From Tragulus kanchil (Eukaryota > Chordata > Mammalia > Artiodactyla > Tragulidae), in contig JAIOJX010000004.1 of the NCBI GenBank assembly GCA_022376925.1, forward strand, positions 127,125,123 through 127,189,122: DNA of 64,000 nucleotides, given 5' to 3'. Numbering within the stretch: position 1 is the stretch's first letter; each line of letters starts with the position of its first letter. Both the position numbers and the translations under genes were made by a program. The notes under the pieces are model-generated. The model had not been told where the DNA came from. It ran no database searches and saw only the letters and a list, made by a program, of their open reading frames with translations. This document shows positions 25,533 to 36,781 of this stretch, piece after piece.

Positions 25533-25735
25533 GTGGTGGCTCAGGGGCTCAGAAGATGAAAGATCTTCCTGCAGTGAAGGAGATGCGAGTGTGATTCCTC
25601 GGTCAGGAAGATTCTCTGGAGAAAGAAATGGCAACCCACTCCAGTATTCTTGCCTGCAAAATTCCATGGAAGAGGAGCCTGTAGTCCATGGGGTTACAAA
25701 AGAGCTGGACATGACTTAGCAACTAAACAACAACA
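25533..25735 (+). mobile_element. Bov-tA SINE (copy at 26573-26775)
   Basis: tggtggctcaggggctcaga, tgtgattcctcggtcaggaa, ggcaacccactccagtattc and gagctggacatgacttagca in sense; ends with an aacaacaac tail. Confidence 0.9.
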
Positions 25736-25782
25736 AGGAGTGGAGAAACAGGAAACAGAGATTCTTTTCTTTTTTCTTTTTT

Positions 25783-26031
25783 TTTGGCCACTTCTATTGA
25801 TCTTTCATTTATTTATTTTTGTTCTTTGGCCTGTGTGAGCCTCCCATCGTAGTGGCCTCTCTCGCTGCAGAGCACCGGCTCTGGGCACATGTGCTCCAGA
25901 GCTCCGACTCGGTAGTTGGACACATGGGTCCAGCCACTCCGTGGCACGTGGGATTTTCCCAGGCCAGGGACCAAACCCGCCTTTGCACACCAAGGTGGTG
26001 TCCTTACCCACTGGACCCCAGGAAATCCAAA
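25783..26031 (-). mobile_element. CHR-type tRNA-derived SINE (copy at 26823-27073)
   Basis: ggccacttctattgatcttt opens the antisense 3' end, and cccactggacccccagggaa closes the head in the second copy. In the first copy the head is damaged near the D10 joint. Confidence 0.88.
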
Positions 26032-27299
26032 ACAAAGATTCTTGATCCAGTGAGTCAAAGGACCTGGGGAGGTACTGACCACAGGAGGAGCTTTCATTTT
26101 ACTATTTCTGGAGTGCATTCATTTCAATAACACATTCCTCTTGTTTAATATATTATTTCCTCCTAATAATTCCCTGAAGTCCTTGCCTGTATTTTTCCCT
26201 CTGAATATCCAGGTACCTGGTGCAATGAAGGTGAAACATTCAGGTGTTCACACATTTTTTCTAATTTGACAACATTTATATATGAAGTTGGCCAGAAAGT
26301 TTGTTCGAACTTTTCCATGATGGCATTTGGCCAATCCAAATATAAGCTTAAAAATTACATCCAGGTGAGAACTAGGTTGTCCCATTGTTCTGCTTTACCT
26401 GGAGCTGTTATATTTAAAGAAATAAACGTATTCTTTAACTTGACATGTCTCCAAATGTCTGTCATCAGACTATTCCATCTAGGTATGTGGAATAAGTGAT
26501 GACCCTTTACAATTATTTCAAAGAGGATTTGAGTTGGGGTGGAAGAAGGCAGCACAAGAGAGGAAAATTGTAGTGGTGGCTCAGGGGCTCAGAAGATGAA
26601 AGATCTTCCTGCAGTGAAGGAGATGCGAGTGTGATTCCTCGGTCAGGAAGATTCTCTGGAGAAAGAAATGGCAACCCACTCCAGTATTCTTGCCTGCAAA
26701 ATTCCATGGAAGAGGAGCCTGTAGTCCATGGGGTTACAAAAGAGCTGGACATGACTTAGCAACTAAACAACAACAAGGAGTGGAGAAACAGGAAACAGAG
26801 ATTCTTTTCTTTTTTCTTTTTTTTTGGCCACTTCTATTGATCTTTCATTTATTTATTTTTGTTCTTTGGCCTGTGTGAGCCTCCCATCGTAGTGGCCTCT
26901 CTCGCTGCAGAGCACCGGCTCTGGGCACATGTGCTCCAGAGCTCCGACTCGGTAGTTGGACACATGGGTCCAGCCACTCCGTGGCACGTGGGATTTTCCC
27001 AGGCCAGGGACCAAACCGTCGCCCTTTGCACACCAAGGTGGTGTCCTTACCCACTGGACCCCCAGGGAAATCCAAAACAAAGATTCTTGATCCAGTTTTG
27101 CTACTAAATGTTCAACTTTGAATAAGTAGGATAATTCTCTGTTGTTACTTTCCTATCTGTAAAATATAACTAATAACACCGGTAGAATTTTCCCTCAATA
27201 GTAGAATAAAGATTTAATGAGAAAATGAGCTTTGGAAATTGTCTAGTAAAACTAGTGGAAAACATAAGATATTGTTTAATTGAAAAACTTATTGCATGC

Positions 27300-27600
27300 T
27301 ATGGGCTGAATTGTATCCCTCCAAAATTTATATGTTGAAATTCTGACCCCTAGTACCTCAGAATGTGACTATATTGGAGGTCATTAGGGCAGGCCCTAAT
27401 CCCATATGATCGGCATCCTCATAAGAAGAGCAACTATGAACACAGACACATTCAAAGGAAAGATCAACTGAAGACACAGGAAGAAGACTGTCATCTACAA
27501 GGCAAGGAGAGAGGTCTCAGAAGAATCCAGCACTGCAGACACCTATACATTTCTGTTGTTTAAGCCCATATACCTTGTTATGGCAGGCCTAGCAAATGAA
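27300..27600 (+). repeat. MaLR-like LTR repeat
   Basis: aatttatatgttgaaattct, acctcagaatgtgactatat, gaagacacaggaagaagact and tttctgttgtttaagcccat to ttatggcaggcctagcaaat follow the sense order of a widespread mammalian repeat. The family name is tentative. Confidence 0.65.
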
Positions 27601-28337
27601 AATTCACTGAATCTAACATTTAGAGGTGTGAGAGTTCTGCTCTGAGGGCAAGGATGTGATATGTGAAGATCTCCCTCTGGGACCAAGTTGGATCATTCAG
27701 GGGATGAATGGACATCATAGTCCCAAAGGGCAATAAAATATCAAAGGCAAAGAACTGGTTTCTGCTCAAGTCCAAAGTGTGAGTCAAATTTGTTTAAAAA
27801 AAAAAAAAAAAAAAAAAAAAGTCCTTAAGTCAGAAGCTAAAAGGGATGGAATTAGTATGCACATTGTTAATGTGGGGCCACTATTAATGTGAAGTAGCAT
27901 CTATAGGCAATGTCAATATGGTGGGAGCAGGGTCCTAGACACTGATGTGTGACATGATGAACAACCTTTCTGATTGGCCTCCAGCACTGACTGCACTCTA
28001 GGCTTACTCAGTAAAGAACTATAAGTCACTCTGCAGTATTCAAGTGAGCTTTACCTTCCATACATAATCCCCAAATCTGTCCTGTATTTTCTGAACTAGG
28101 TATTCATTGACCCTGGTCCCAGTGGTAGGTGAGAAAGAGTATGGTGTCATAACACTGGTATATTTGGGGTATATTTTCTACAACCAAGGAAATAATCTCT
28201 TTCAGGAAGACACTAAAACAAAATGCTAACACGGTCTTCTAAGAGATAAATACAGAAGAGACAGGAACAAATAATCCACTTGAAGGCACTAGGCCTAACC
28301 AATACTAGAAAACAAGATCTGTAGATTACCAAGATCC
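27601..28337. other. Unassigned unique sequence with a 25-base poly-A
   Basis: The A run lies at 27796-27820. Around it no retroposon head or gene was recognised. Confidence 0.5.
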
Positions 28338-30594
28338 ATGGGGACATTTATATGTAAAGCCTAGAGTAATTCTGGAAACCAATGATAAACCAAGTCAGTG
28401 ATTCAGGTCAGTGGTGATCTCAAGCTTGAGTTATGCAATGTAATGGCCACCCCATACTTGAATTCCACCCCTTCGAATTTCATGACTATGCACCAGATGG
28501 TGCCAAGCTGTTTTTCTCAACTTTGAAAATCACCTTGAATATTTTTTAAAAACATTGGTGCCTGAAGCCGATCCTCAGAAAGTTGGATATAATTAGTATG
28601 GAATAAGGACTCAGAATTTTACAATTCCTATTTTCACTATATGAGGATTGTGATGTGCAATAAGCAGTGAGATCTGCCTGTTGCTGTAGGTCATAAGAGT
28701 ACATCTGCCATTGCCTCTTGATTAAGGCTGGTCAGTTCCAGATGAGGATTCAGTTTGATGGAAAGGTTCTAGCAGAGAATCTCTCAGCCTTGTGGTCTCA
28801 GATAGATATGAATATTCAAAATTCCAATAAATAAGATTCTTCAAAGAGTTTTGGCAATTTGTCTAATATGTTTTTAACCTGTATTTTTAGAAGATTAAAG
28901 TTTATCAAGCATCATGATTTTCTGGATGATACACACAAGGGTTAGGCTTATAAAAATGGTATCTCCAGTCATGAAGGGTGCTGAATGATAAGGAAGTCTT
29001 ACAGGAATATAAGTGGTTCACCAGGAGATCAGAGTCTAGAGAAATACAGACCTGGTTCTGTCCTAGGCCACATGATCAAGAAGTTTCTTTCTCTTCCTGC
29101 ACTTAGTTATTCATTTATTCACTCAGAAAACATTTACTGAGTACCTACTATGTTCCAGATTCTTAATATACACACTGAGCAAGGTTCAGAATTTCCTTAG
29201 GTCCCTATATTTATATCTAGGACATAAGCTCTGATAGTTTGGGGATCATGGTTTCTGTTTGATTTGTTTGGTTGTTTTGCATACCATTGTATCTTTGAAG
29301 TCTAGCAAATAGCAGATAGTAAACATTTAATGAATTAACAAATGAATGAATAAATTAACTAAATGAAAAAATGTCATTGCAAGAGGCACTGATGATATAC
29401 GGAAGAATAAGATGCTAAGATGCTATAAGAATATGTACATGGGGGCTTCCTGGTGGTCTGTAGCGATGGGGACATTTATATGTAAAGCCTAGAGTAATTC
29501 TGGAAACCAATGATAAACCAAGTCAGTGATTCAGGTCAGTGGTGATCTCAAGCTTGAGTTATGCAATGTAATGGCCACCCCATACTTGAATTCCACCCCT
29601 TCGAATTTCATGACTATGCACCAGATGGTGCCAAGCTGTTTTTCTCAACTTTGAAAATCACCTTGAATATTTTTTAAAAACATTGGTGCCTGAAGCCGAT
29701 CCTCAGAAAGTTGGATATAATTAGTATGGAATAAGGACTCAGAATTTTACAATTCCTATTTTCACTATATGAGGATTGTGATGTGCAATAAGCAGTGAGA
29801 TCTGCCTGTTGCTGTAGGTCATAAGAGTACATCTGCCATTGCCTCTTGATTAAGGCTGGTCAGTTCCAGATGAGGATTCAGTTTGATGGAAAGGTTCTAG
29901 CAGAGAATCTCTCAGCCTTGTGGTCTCAGATAGATATGAATATTCAAAATTCCAATAAATAAGATTCTTCAAAGAGTTTTGGCAATTTGTCTAATATGTT
30001 TTTAACCTGTATTTTTAGAAGATTAAAGTTTATCAAGCATCATGATTTTCTGGATGATACACACAAGGGTTAGGCTTATAAAAATGGTATCTCCAGTCAT
30101 GAAGGGTGCTGAATGATAAGGAAGTCTTACAGGAATATAAGTGGTTCACCAGGAGATCAGAGTCTAGAGAAATACAGACCTGGTTCTGTCCTAGGCCACA
30201 TGATCAAGAAGTTTCTTTCTCTTCCTGCACTTAGTTATTCATTTATTCACTCAGAAAACATTTACTGAGTACCTACTATGTTCCAGATTCTTAATATACA
30301 CACTGAGCAAGGTTCAGAATTTCCTTAGGTCCCTATATTTTTATCTAGGACATAAGCTCTGATAGTTTGGGGATCATGGTTTCTGTTTGATTTGTTTGGT
30401 TGTTTTGCATACCATTGTATCTTTGAAGTCTAGCAAATAGCAGATAGTAAACATTTAATGAATTAACAAATGAATGAATAAATTAACTAAATGAAAAAAT
30501 GTCATTGCAAGAGGCACTGATGATATACGGAAGAATAAGATGCTAAGATGCTATAAGAATATGTACATGGGGGCTTCCCTGGTGGTCCAGTGGG
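28338..30594. repeat. Tandem duplication D11 (unit 1128 bp)
   Basis: Copy a 28338-29465 and copy b 29466-30594. Copy a stops inside the first 25 bases of a SINE that is complete at 30571-30837; its last bases (cttcctggtggtctgtagc) are a damaged form of the SINE head. Confidence 0.95.
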
Positions 30595-30837
30595 TAAGGA
30601 CACTGCCTTGCAGTGCAGGGGATGCCAGTTTGATCCCTGGCCTTGGAAGATCCCTCATGCCGCGGGGTGGCTGGACCAATGTGCCCAACTACTGAACCAG
30701 CGCTCTGGAGCACACGTGCCCAGAGCCAGTGCTCTGCGACAAGAGAGACAACTGTGATGGGAGGCCCACATAGGCCAAAGAACAAATATGGAAATAAATG
30801 AAAGACCAATAGAAGTGGCTAAAAAAAGAAAGAAAGA
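30571..30837 (+). mobile_element. Complete CHR-type SINE with perfect 16-bp TSD
   Basis: Starts gggcttccctggtggtccag, box B-like gtttgatccctggcct, ends gaccaatagaagtggct with an A/GAAA tail. Flanked by aagaatatgtacatgg at 30555-30570 and 30838-30853, identical on both sides, which marks the limits of a recent target-primed insertion. Confidence 0.95.
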
Positions 30838-31062
30838 AAGAATATGTACATGGAAGAGTAAACCACATTGGGGTTAGGGAAGGTTCTCTTGGGAAAAAGA
30901 GAATTATGTTGAAGATGAGATCAGTGTGGTGAATAGGCAATAATAGGTTTAAAGACCTGAAGACATGAGAAAACAACTTACCTTGGGTATTTCGAGTTCA
31001 ATGTAACTAGGGAGAAATGTGAAGGCAAAGAATTAGGAAGAAGATGGGCCATGCTCAAAGCC

Positions 31063-31556
31063 ACATGTCTTAGTTTCCTATTGCAGAAATAGCACATAAC
31101 CATATATTGGTGGCCTAAAACAATGCAGATTTATTATCTTACAGGTGCATATGTCAGACATCTGAAACAGGTCTCACTGGGCTAAAATCGAGACTCTGCT
31201 GGGCTACAGTCCTTTCTAAAGGCTCTAGGGGAGAATATTTCCCTGTTTCTTCCAACTTCCAGGGGCTGCCTGCATTCCTTGGTGAAACTCCTATCTTCAG
31301 CCCCAGCAGTAGTGGGTGGAGCCCTTCTGCATGCTTTGAATTTTTCCTGCCACTCAGTCTGCACATCTCTCTGAACTGTTCTTCAGCTTTTAAGAGCTCA
31401 CGTGATTGGAATGGGGTCATCCAGATAAAATACAGAATAATCTCCTCTAAATCACATGCTCAGAGTATTTCTTTGCCATGGAAAATAACAGATTCACAGA
31501 TTCTGGGGATTAAGATACAGATGTGTTTGGGGGCTGTTACTCTGCCTACCATATCA
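31063..31556 (-). repeat. MaLR-like LTR repeat, near full length
   Basis: cttagtttcctattgcagaa, gtctcactgggctaaaatcg, aggctctaggggagaatatt and ttctggggattaagatacag to ttactctgcctaccatat match the antisense of a long ancient mammalian repeat. The open frames inside are chance. Confidence 0.65.
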
Positions 31557-32592
31557 TGTTAGAAAATTTGGGCTTTATCTTCAAAATAGAGAAACAACTT
31601 AAAAGTTTCAGTAGGGGAATGAACGATCAGCTTTGCATTTTTAAAATTTCTCTCTGGATGATTTCTGGAAACAGATTATAAAGAAATCAGTCTTCTAGGA
31701 GAGATAAGATGTTTGTGTAGACCAGAGAAATGTCTGGAAGAAATGAAGGGTGCAAGGATTTGAGAGTCATTTATGACTGCAAAGAACAGGTTTTAGTGGT
31801 TGATCCGATATGTGGGACGAGCTTGGGTAAGACAGGCACCACTCTAGTTTCTGGTTAGGATGGCTGCATAAATGGGGGCACTGTTTACCAAGGCAATCAG
31901 TATAGGGGCAACAGCCTTGAGAGAAGGAAAGTAATGGGTTTGTTTGGGGAAACATTAAGTTCATGAGCCATGAAATTACTCATGTTCAGATGTCCAACTG
32001 GGAGTTATAGCCAAGGGTTTAAAATTCAGAAGAGATTTCTGGACTTCTGACTTACCTCTGGGTGTTGTTAACATATACATGGAAACCAAACCTTTGGGAA
32101 AAGTGTTGAGAGAAAAAAAAAAAAATCCAAGCACAGGGACTAAAGGAAAAACAGTTTCCGAGACTGTCAAAAGAAAAGGACCCTGTAAAAGTTAAAAGTA
32201 AAATAAAGGTTTTTTGTTTTGGGGGTTTTTTTGGAAAAAAAAGGAAAAAAAAAAAAAAAAAGAGAGAGAAGAACCCTGAATAGGAAAGTAGGAAAACAGG
32301 ACAGAAGGGAAAGAAGCCATGAAAGGATCTGGTGTCAGTCCAAGGGAAGAGATTATTTTAAAGAGCAAGAGTGGTCAACTTCATTAATGACTGTGAAGCA
32401 GTCAGTGAGATAAGGTCTGAAGGGGACAAAGGGAGGGGGCTACTCAGAGTCACTGTTTACTTTAGTAGAGCAATGACCTTGGGGGAGCAGAGTTGAGGTG
32501 TAATTAGGAGGGAAGGAACAAGAGACTAGAATGCAAACTTCATTTTCCAGAAAGGTGGCCTAAAAAAAGACAAGAGAATTTGCATGCATGCA
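31557..32592. other. Unassigned sequence with purine-rich homopolymers
   Basis: No gene recognised. 32209-32270 is a run of T, G and A homopolymers. Confidence 0.5.
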
Positions 32593-32790
32593 TGCTAAGT
32601 TGCTTCAGTCATTTCTGGTTCTTTGAGACCCCAGGCACTGTAGCCCATCAGGCTCCTCTGTCCATGGGATTCTCCAGGCAAGAATACTGAAGTGATTGCT
32701 ATTTCCTCCTCCTGGGGATCTTCCCAACCCAGGGATCAAAGCTGCATGTCTTGCGTAGCCTAATTTGACAGGCAGGTTTTACCACTTAGG
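32593..32790 (-). mobile_element. Bov-tA SINE
   Basis: tgctaagttgcttcagtcat, tcaggctcctctgtccatgg, gattctccaggcaagaatac and ggatcttcccaacccaggga in antisense. A gcat repeat precedes it at 32582-32597. Confidence 0.9.
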
Positions 32791-33546
32791 GGAAGGAGGT
32801 AATTAAAAGGAGGAATTGAGACTACTGCTACTATTATTATGGAAGAGAGAGAAACAGAAATATGTTTCTAGAAATTCCTTAAAGTATTATCATGCAGGCC
32901 ACGGGGGTGGTGGGGGTAGTTGGAAAGAGAAGTAAAGTTCAGAAAGAGTGTTCAATTTCTTCATTCATTTGTTCACCAAATCAACTTTGCTTAATGTCGA
33001 AGCGTTCTATTACAAATGGAAAGCAGCTGGTAGCAAAAAAGTTTTGAATGTAGGAAATACTCAATTACCAAGGATTGAGAGAGATACTGGCAACTAAAGC
33101 ATTAGAGGAAGGATTGGCTTACCATCCCTCTGAAATAAGAAACTGCACTATGAAAAGGACAGGGACCAGTTCAGGAAAGTGGGGCAGGAAGTCTGTAGGA
33201 TTATTGTTTCATAACTTCTGTTTTTGGTTTTCCTTCTGCCATTGAATAAGATAGTAATCCACGGTGGTGTTGCCACCAAAAGAGACGCAAATGGTGAACT
33301 AAGAAAGAAAGAAAAGTTCAAAGCCAGGAAAGCACAGCTGGGGGTAGAAATGATGTTTAGAAGTGCCAAAAATATACATTGAAATTTGAAAAGGATGCGG
33401 AGTAAGTCCTGCCATGGAGTGTGAAACAGGAAGTTCAGGATTACAGAACACAGGCTTGGGAAAGCTTGATTTATGAGGTGCTTGCCACAGGAGTGGCTGG
33501 GTGGACTGGTTTAAGTTTGCAAAAAACCGGAGCAACTTGAGGTTTT

Positions 33547-33980
33547 TGTGGTGCCCAAGGATGAAAGAACAAGGCAAACTAGGAGGGTCTTGGAATGCAA
33601 GACCTTTATTGTCCTCCCCACCCCCGGGCTATAGGACACTGCCCAATCCTTAAGACCCTGGTGCCACTCCTTGGACCCTACTGCTTGCTGTAGTCATCAC
33701 TCTACCCACCCAGTACATTGTCCAATCAGCAATGATCCTTAAGACCTCTATGCCACTCCTTAGACCCTAGCTGTAAAAGGAATCAAAGACCCCTGCTTAA
33801 CGTCGGTTCTCTTTAAGCCGACCCTCTGTTCTAGCATCATCTTTCATGCTGATTCTCCCTCAAACCCGCCCGCTATACTGGCAGCGACTCTGCCTTCTCC
33901 CACTCTAATAAAACTTTGCTTTCCCCTCACTCTGCCTCTTGTCTGGAAATTCTTTTCCAACCCGCGCACGGACCTCGACA
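33547..33980 (+). mobile_element. Solo LTR of an endogenous retrovirus (D12 copy a)
   Basis: 434 bp from TG at 33547 to CA at 33980, flanked by gtttt at 33542-33546 and 33981-33985. CCAAT-like boxes (near 33641 and 33720), an A/T box (gctgtaaaagg) and the polyadenylation signal aataaa at about 33907 stand in the order of an LTR read on +. A 34-base imperfect direct repeat (33646-33679 and 33735-33768) lies in the presumed U3. Its style fits class I (gammaretrovirus-like) LTRs; the family is not identified. No gag, pol or env is present. Confidence 0.82.
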
Positions 33981-34648
33981 GTTTTGTCAGATTCTCGGTA
34001 GGGCAGAGTGAAAGACTGTTCCTAGCTTCAGTGAGTCTGTACACTATTTGGAAAAATAAGACTAACCAGTGAAAAGCGCACAGCTGGATGACTTGCTAGT
34101 TTTCTTCACATTAGATCAAAAGTTAACTAGTAATACAGTACAAGAATTAAACAACGAAATTGAGTTGAAAGTATAAAACAGCATGTGATCAAGTATCAAA
34201 TGAGAGATGGAGTAAAAGGATATGTACTGTGGTTTAAAAAAAGGAAATAAGAAAGATGGGACAGGGACCAGTTCAGGAAAGTGGGGCAGGAAGTCTGTAG
34301 GATTATTGTTTCATAACTTCTGTTTTTGGTTTTCCTTCTGCCATTGAATAAGATAGTAATCCACGGTGGTGTTGCCACCAAAAGAGACGCAAATGGTGAA
34401 CTAAGAAAGAAAGAAAAGTTCAAAGCCAGGAAAGCACAGCTGGGGGTAGAAATGATGTTTAGAAGTGCCAAAAATATACATTGAAATTTGAAAAGGATGC
34501 GGAGTAAGTCCTGCCATGGAGTGTGAAACAGGAAGTTCAGGATTACAGAACACAGGCTTGGGAAAGCTTGATTTATGAGGTGCTTGCCACAGGAGTGGCT
34601 GGGTGGACTGGTTTAAGTTTGCAAAAAACCGGAGCAACTTGAGGTTTT

Positions 34649-35082
34649 TGTGGTGCCCAAGGATGAAAGAACAAGGCAAACTAGGAGGGTCTTGGAATGC
34701 AAGACCTTTATTGTCCTCCCCACCCCCGGGCTATAGGACACTGCCCAATCCTTAAGACCCCGGTGCCACTCCTTGGACCCTACTGCATGCTGTAGTCATC
34801 ACTCTACCCACCCCCGTATATCGTCCAATCAGCAATGATCCTTAAGACCCCTATGCCACTCCTTAGACACTAGCTATAAAAGAAATCAAAGACCCCTGCT
34901 TAACGTCGGTTCTCTTTGAGCCTACCGGCTGTTCTAGCAGCGTCTTCCTTGCTGATTCTCCCTTAAACCGGGCCGCTGTACTAGCAGCGACTCTCCCTTC
35001 CCCCCCTCTAATAAACTTTACTTTCCCCTCACTCTGCCTTGTGTCTGGAAATTCTTTTCCGACCCGCGCACGGACCTCGACA
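34649..35082 (+). mobile_element. Solo LTR (D12 copy b)
   Basis: Same length, same ends and the same gtttt flanks (34644-34648 and 35083-35087) as the first copy, but about 30-35 substitutions and small indels, mostly after 34740, for example agctataaaag for agctgtaaaag. Confidence 0.82.
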
Positions 35083-35439
35083 GTTTTGTCAGATTCTCGG
35101 TAGGGCAGAGTGAAAGACTGTTCCTAGCTTCAGTGAGTCTGTACACTATTTGGAAAAATAAGACTAACCAGTGAAAAGCGCACAGCTGGATGACTTGCTA
35201 GTTTTCTTCACATTAGATCAAAAGTTAACTAGTAATACAGTACAAGAATTAAACAACGAAATTGAGTTGAAAGTATAAAACAGCATGTGATCAAGTATCA
35301 AATGAGAGATGGAGTAAAAGGATATGTACTGTGGTTTAAAAGAGGGAAAGGAATAAATAAATTAAGCTGGTTTGTGAAGACGTTTTGGAAACAAGCATAC
35401 ATAATGGTTATTATTAATAGACACATTTTATCATCTTAG

Positions 35440-35539
35440 TTATGACCAGGGACCCGTGGAATGAAACAACATGCCATTGCCCATAAATTGTAGGATGATC
35501 TCCTGGAATGGAATGGTCGAAATGGGACCTTTGCCTCAA
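35440..35539 (+). pseudogene. C9: C9-like exon 2 remnant (N-terminus into thrombospondin repeat)
   Basis: The acceptor tcatcttag precedes 35440 and the donor gtaaat follows 35539. Read from TAT at 35441, 17 codons line up without a gap with the YDPE...IDC stretch at the mature C9 N-terminus. The serine codon after the matching E is TGA (35462-35464). INCRM at 35483-35497 matches IDCRM of C9. One extra G near 35510 then shifts the frame. In the shifted frame EWSKWDLCLK matches the WSxW core and following cysteine region of the C9 thrombospondin type 1 repeat, with one cysteine changed to tryptophan. The exon therefore carries both a stop and a frameshift. Confidence 0.8.
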
Positions 35540-35934
35540 GTAAATGGTAAAGCATTTATTGACATTCCCCACTGGAGTCCCCACATGGAAACTGTATCGC
35601 CAGCATCTCCAGAAAAATGATGATGAGGCAGGAAGCCCCCCAGCTGAGCTCTAAACTCAGAAGGAAAGGGAAATAGCTAAATGGATGAGGCTAAGCTTGC
35701 TGAGAAACCTGAATGTTGCACATATGACTGAACGAATATCACAAGGAACTACATTCTACTGAAGAGCCCTCCAACCCCACCATGTGAGGGGTTCCTTCAA
35801 GTGGTGTCAGGCACCACTGTTCAGGTTTCCATCTTAAAACCTTTCTCTCAACTGGGTTTGGAGGTCTGCAGTGATGTGGATGTGGTTTTAGATCAGAATC
35901 CCTTTTTGGCCTTAGAAACGCTTAATGTTTCCAG

Positions 35935-36093
35935 CTGTGTCTATGCAGTTTCATTCAAGGATCATTGAGCTCTTTGAACAATTTAATGGGCGAAAGTGCA
36001 TGGACACTGTGGGAGATGAACGGAAGTGCTTGCCCAGAGCGGCCTGGGAAGACCCTGAGGGGGACTGCGGAAATGGCTTCAAATGCAGTACAG
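35935..36093 (+). pseudogene. C9: C9-like exon 3 remnant (thrombospondin repeat end, LDLR-A start)
   Basis: From TTT at 35949 an open frame contains QFNGRKC, VGDERKC and EDPEGDCGNGFKCST, collinear with the C9 segment that ends the first thrombospondin repeat and begins the LDL-receptor class A module. The cysteine expected in the EPCED-like motif is W (RAAWED). The exact 5' edge is uncertain: cag acceptors end at 35934 and 35947, and the bases between 35935 and 35949 do not fit the expected frame. After the last matching codons (AGT ACA G) the next bases are ggggag, so the GT donor is missing. A CHR-type SINE begins about 20 bases downstream. Confidence 0.85.
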
Positions 36094-36113
36094 GGGGAGC
36101 AGGGGTGGGGGGA

Positions 36114-36415
36114 GGGCCTTCTCGTGTGGTCCAGTGGGTAAAGGGACTGCCTCGCAGTGCAAGGGGCACCAGTTCAATCCCTGGCATGGGAAGATACTGC
36201 GTGCAGGGCAGCCTCTGGACTGGTGTGTCCAATTAAGAGCTGGAGCTCTGGAGTTCATGTGCCCAGAGCCTCTGCTCTGCAAGGAGAGAGGAAACTGAGA
36301 TGCGAGGCCCACACAGGCCAAAGAATTAAGATGGACGAATATAAATAAATGAAGGACCGATGAAAGAAGTCACAACTAAAATAAATAAATACGTACATAC
36401 ACACATAAATGTAGA
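36114..36415 (+). mobile_element. CHR-type SINE in C9-like intron 3
   Basis: ctcgtgtggtccagtgggta, accagttcaatccctggcat, gagctctggagttcatgtgc and gaggcccacacaggccaaag, ending in an aaataaataaatac tail. It starts about 20 bases after the last recognisable base of C9-like exon 3. Confidence 0.88.
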
Positions 36416-36630
36416 AGGAAAAAAAGAAGGACATGTGCTTTCTACCCCCCTCATACTTCCAAATGTGAAAGAGGCTGGAAATGGGGCTATTTGAATTTTC
36501 TGGACTCAGAAAAATCTACATATAATCTGTGGTCTCTCTTCTGTATCATCATCTTCAACAACTTCAGAAAGAAAGAAAATTTGGCATGAGATGCACAGTG
36601 TCATTCTGTCTTTCCTAACTGTGATTGCAG

Positions 36631-36781
36631 GCAGATATATAAAGAGGCAACTTCTGTGTAATGGCGACAATGACTGTGGAAATTATTCATATGAGGACGA
36701 CTGTGAAAATAGTCCCCTTCCCCCTTGCTGTGACAGAGGCGGGGAAGGGTCAGAGCTGGCGTGGACAGTGGGCACCTCTGG
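36631..36781 (+). pseudogene. C9: C9-like exon 4 remnant (LDL-receptor class A module)
   Basis: The acceptor gtgattgcag ends at 36630. The frame is open and contains NGDNDCG followed by S-x-EDDCE, the calcium-binding acidic motif of LDLR-A modules, then PPCCDR and SELA, in the order seen in C9. The first cysteine, expected in RCIK, is Y (RYIK), and an arginine after PPC is a cysteine. The loss of one disulfide partner would unbalance the module. After about GG at 36780-36781 the bases are aaagg rather than GT, so the donor is probably lost too; the exact 3' edge is less certain because the last codons align with one extra residue. Confidence 0.87.

Larger units (their letters stand above)
24985..27095. 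repeat. Tandem duplication D10 (offset about 1040)
   Basis: Copy a 24985 to about 26050, copy b about 26040-27095. Errors cluster at the joint: copy a loses bases at 25970-26030 (for example aaacccgccttt for aaaccgtcgcccttt), and copy b lacks about 20 bases near 26090. Confidence 0.94.
33158..35340. repeat. Tandem duplication D12 (unit 1102 bp) carrying a solo LTR
   Basis: Copy a 33158-34238 and copy b 34260-35340. The unique flanks are identical or nearly so, whereas the LTR inside differs at roughly 30-35 positions, nearly all after its first 100 bases. Confidence 0.94.

Noticed and set aside
33547..35082. Two LTRs in the same orientation as the ends of a provirus
   Set aside because: The roughly 670 bases between them are simply the duplicated flanks of D12, both LTRs have the same gtttt flanks, and no retroviral coding sequence is present. 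They are one solo LTR shown twice.
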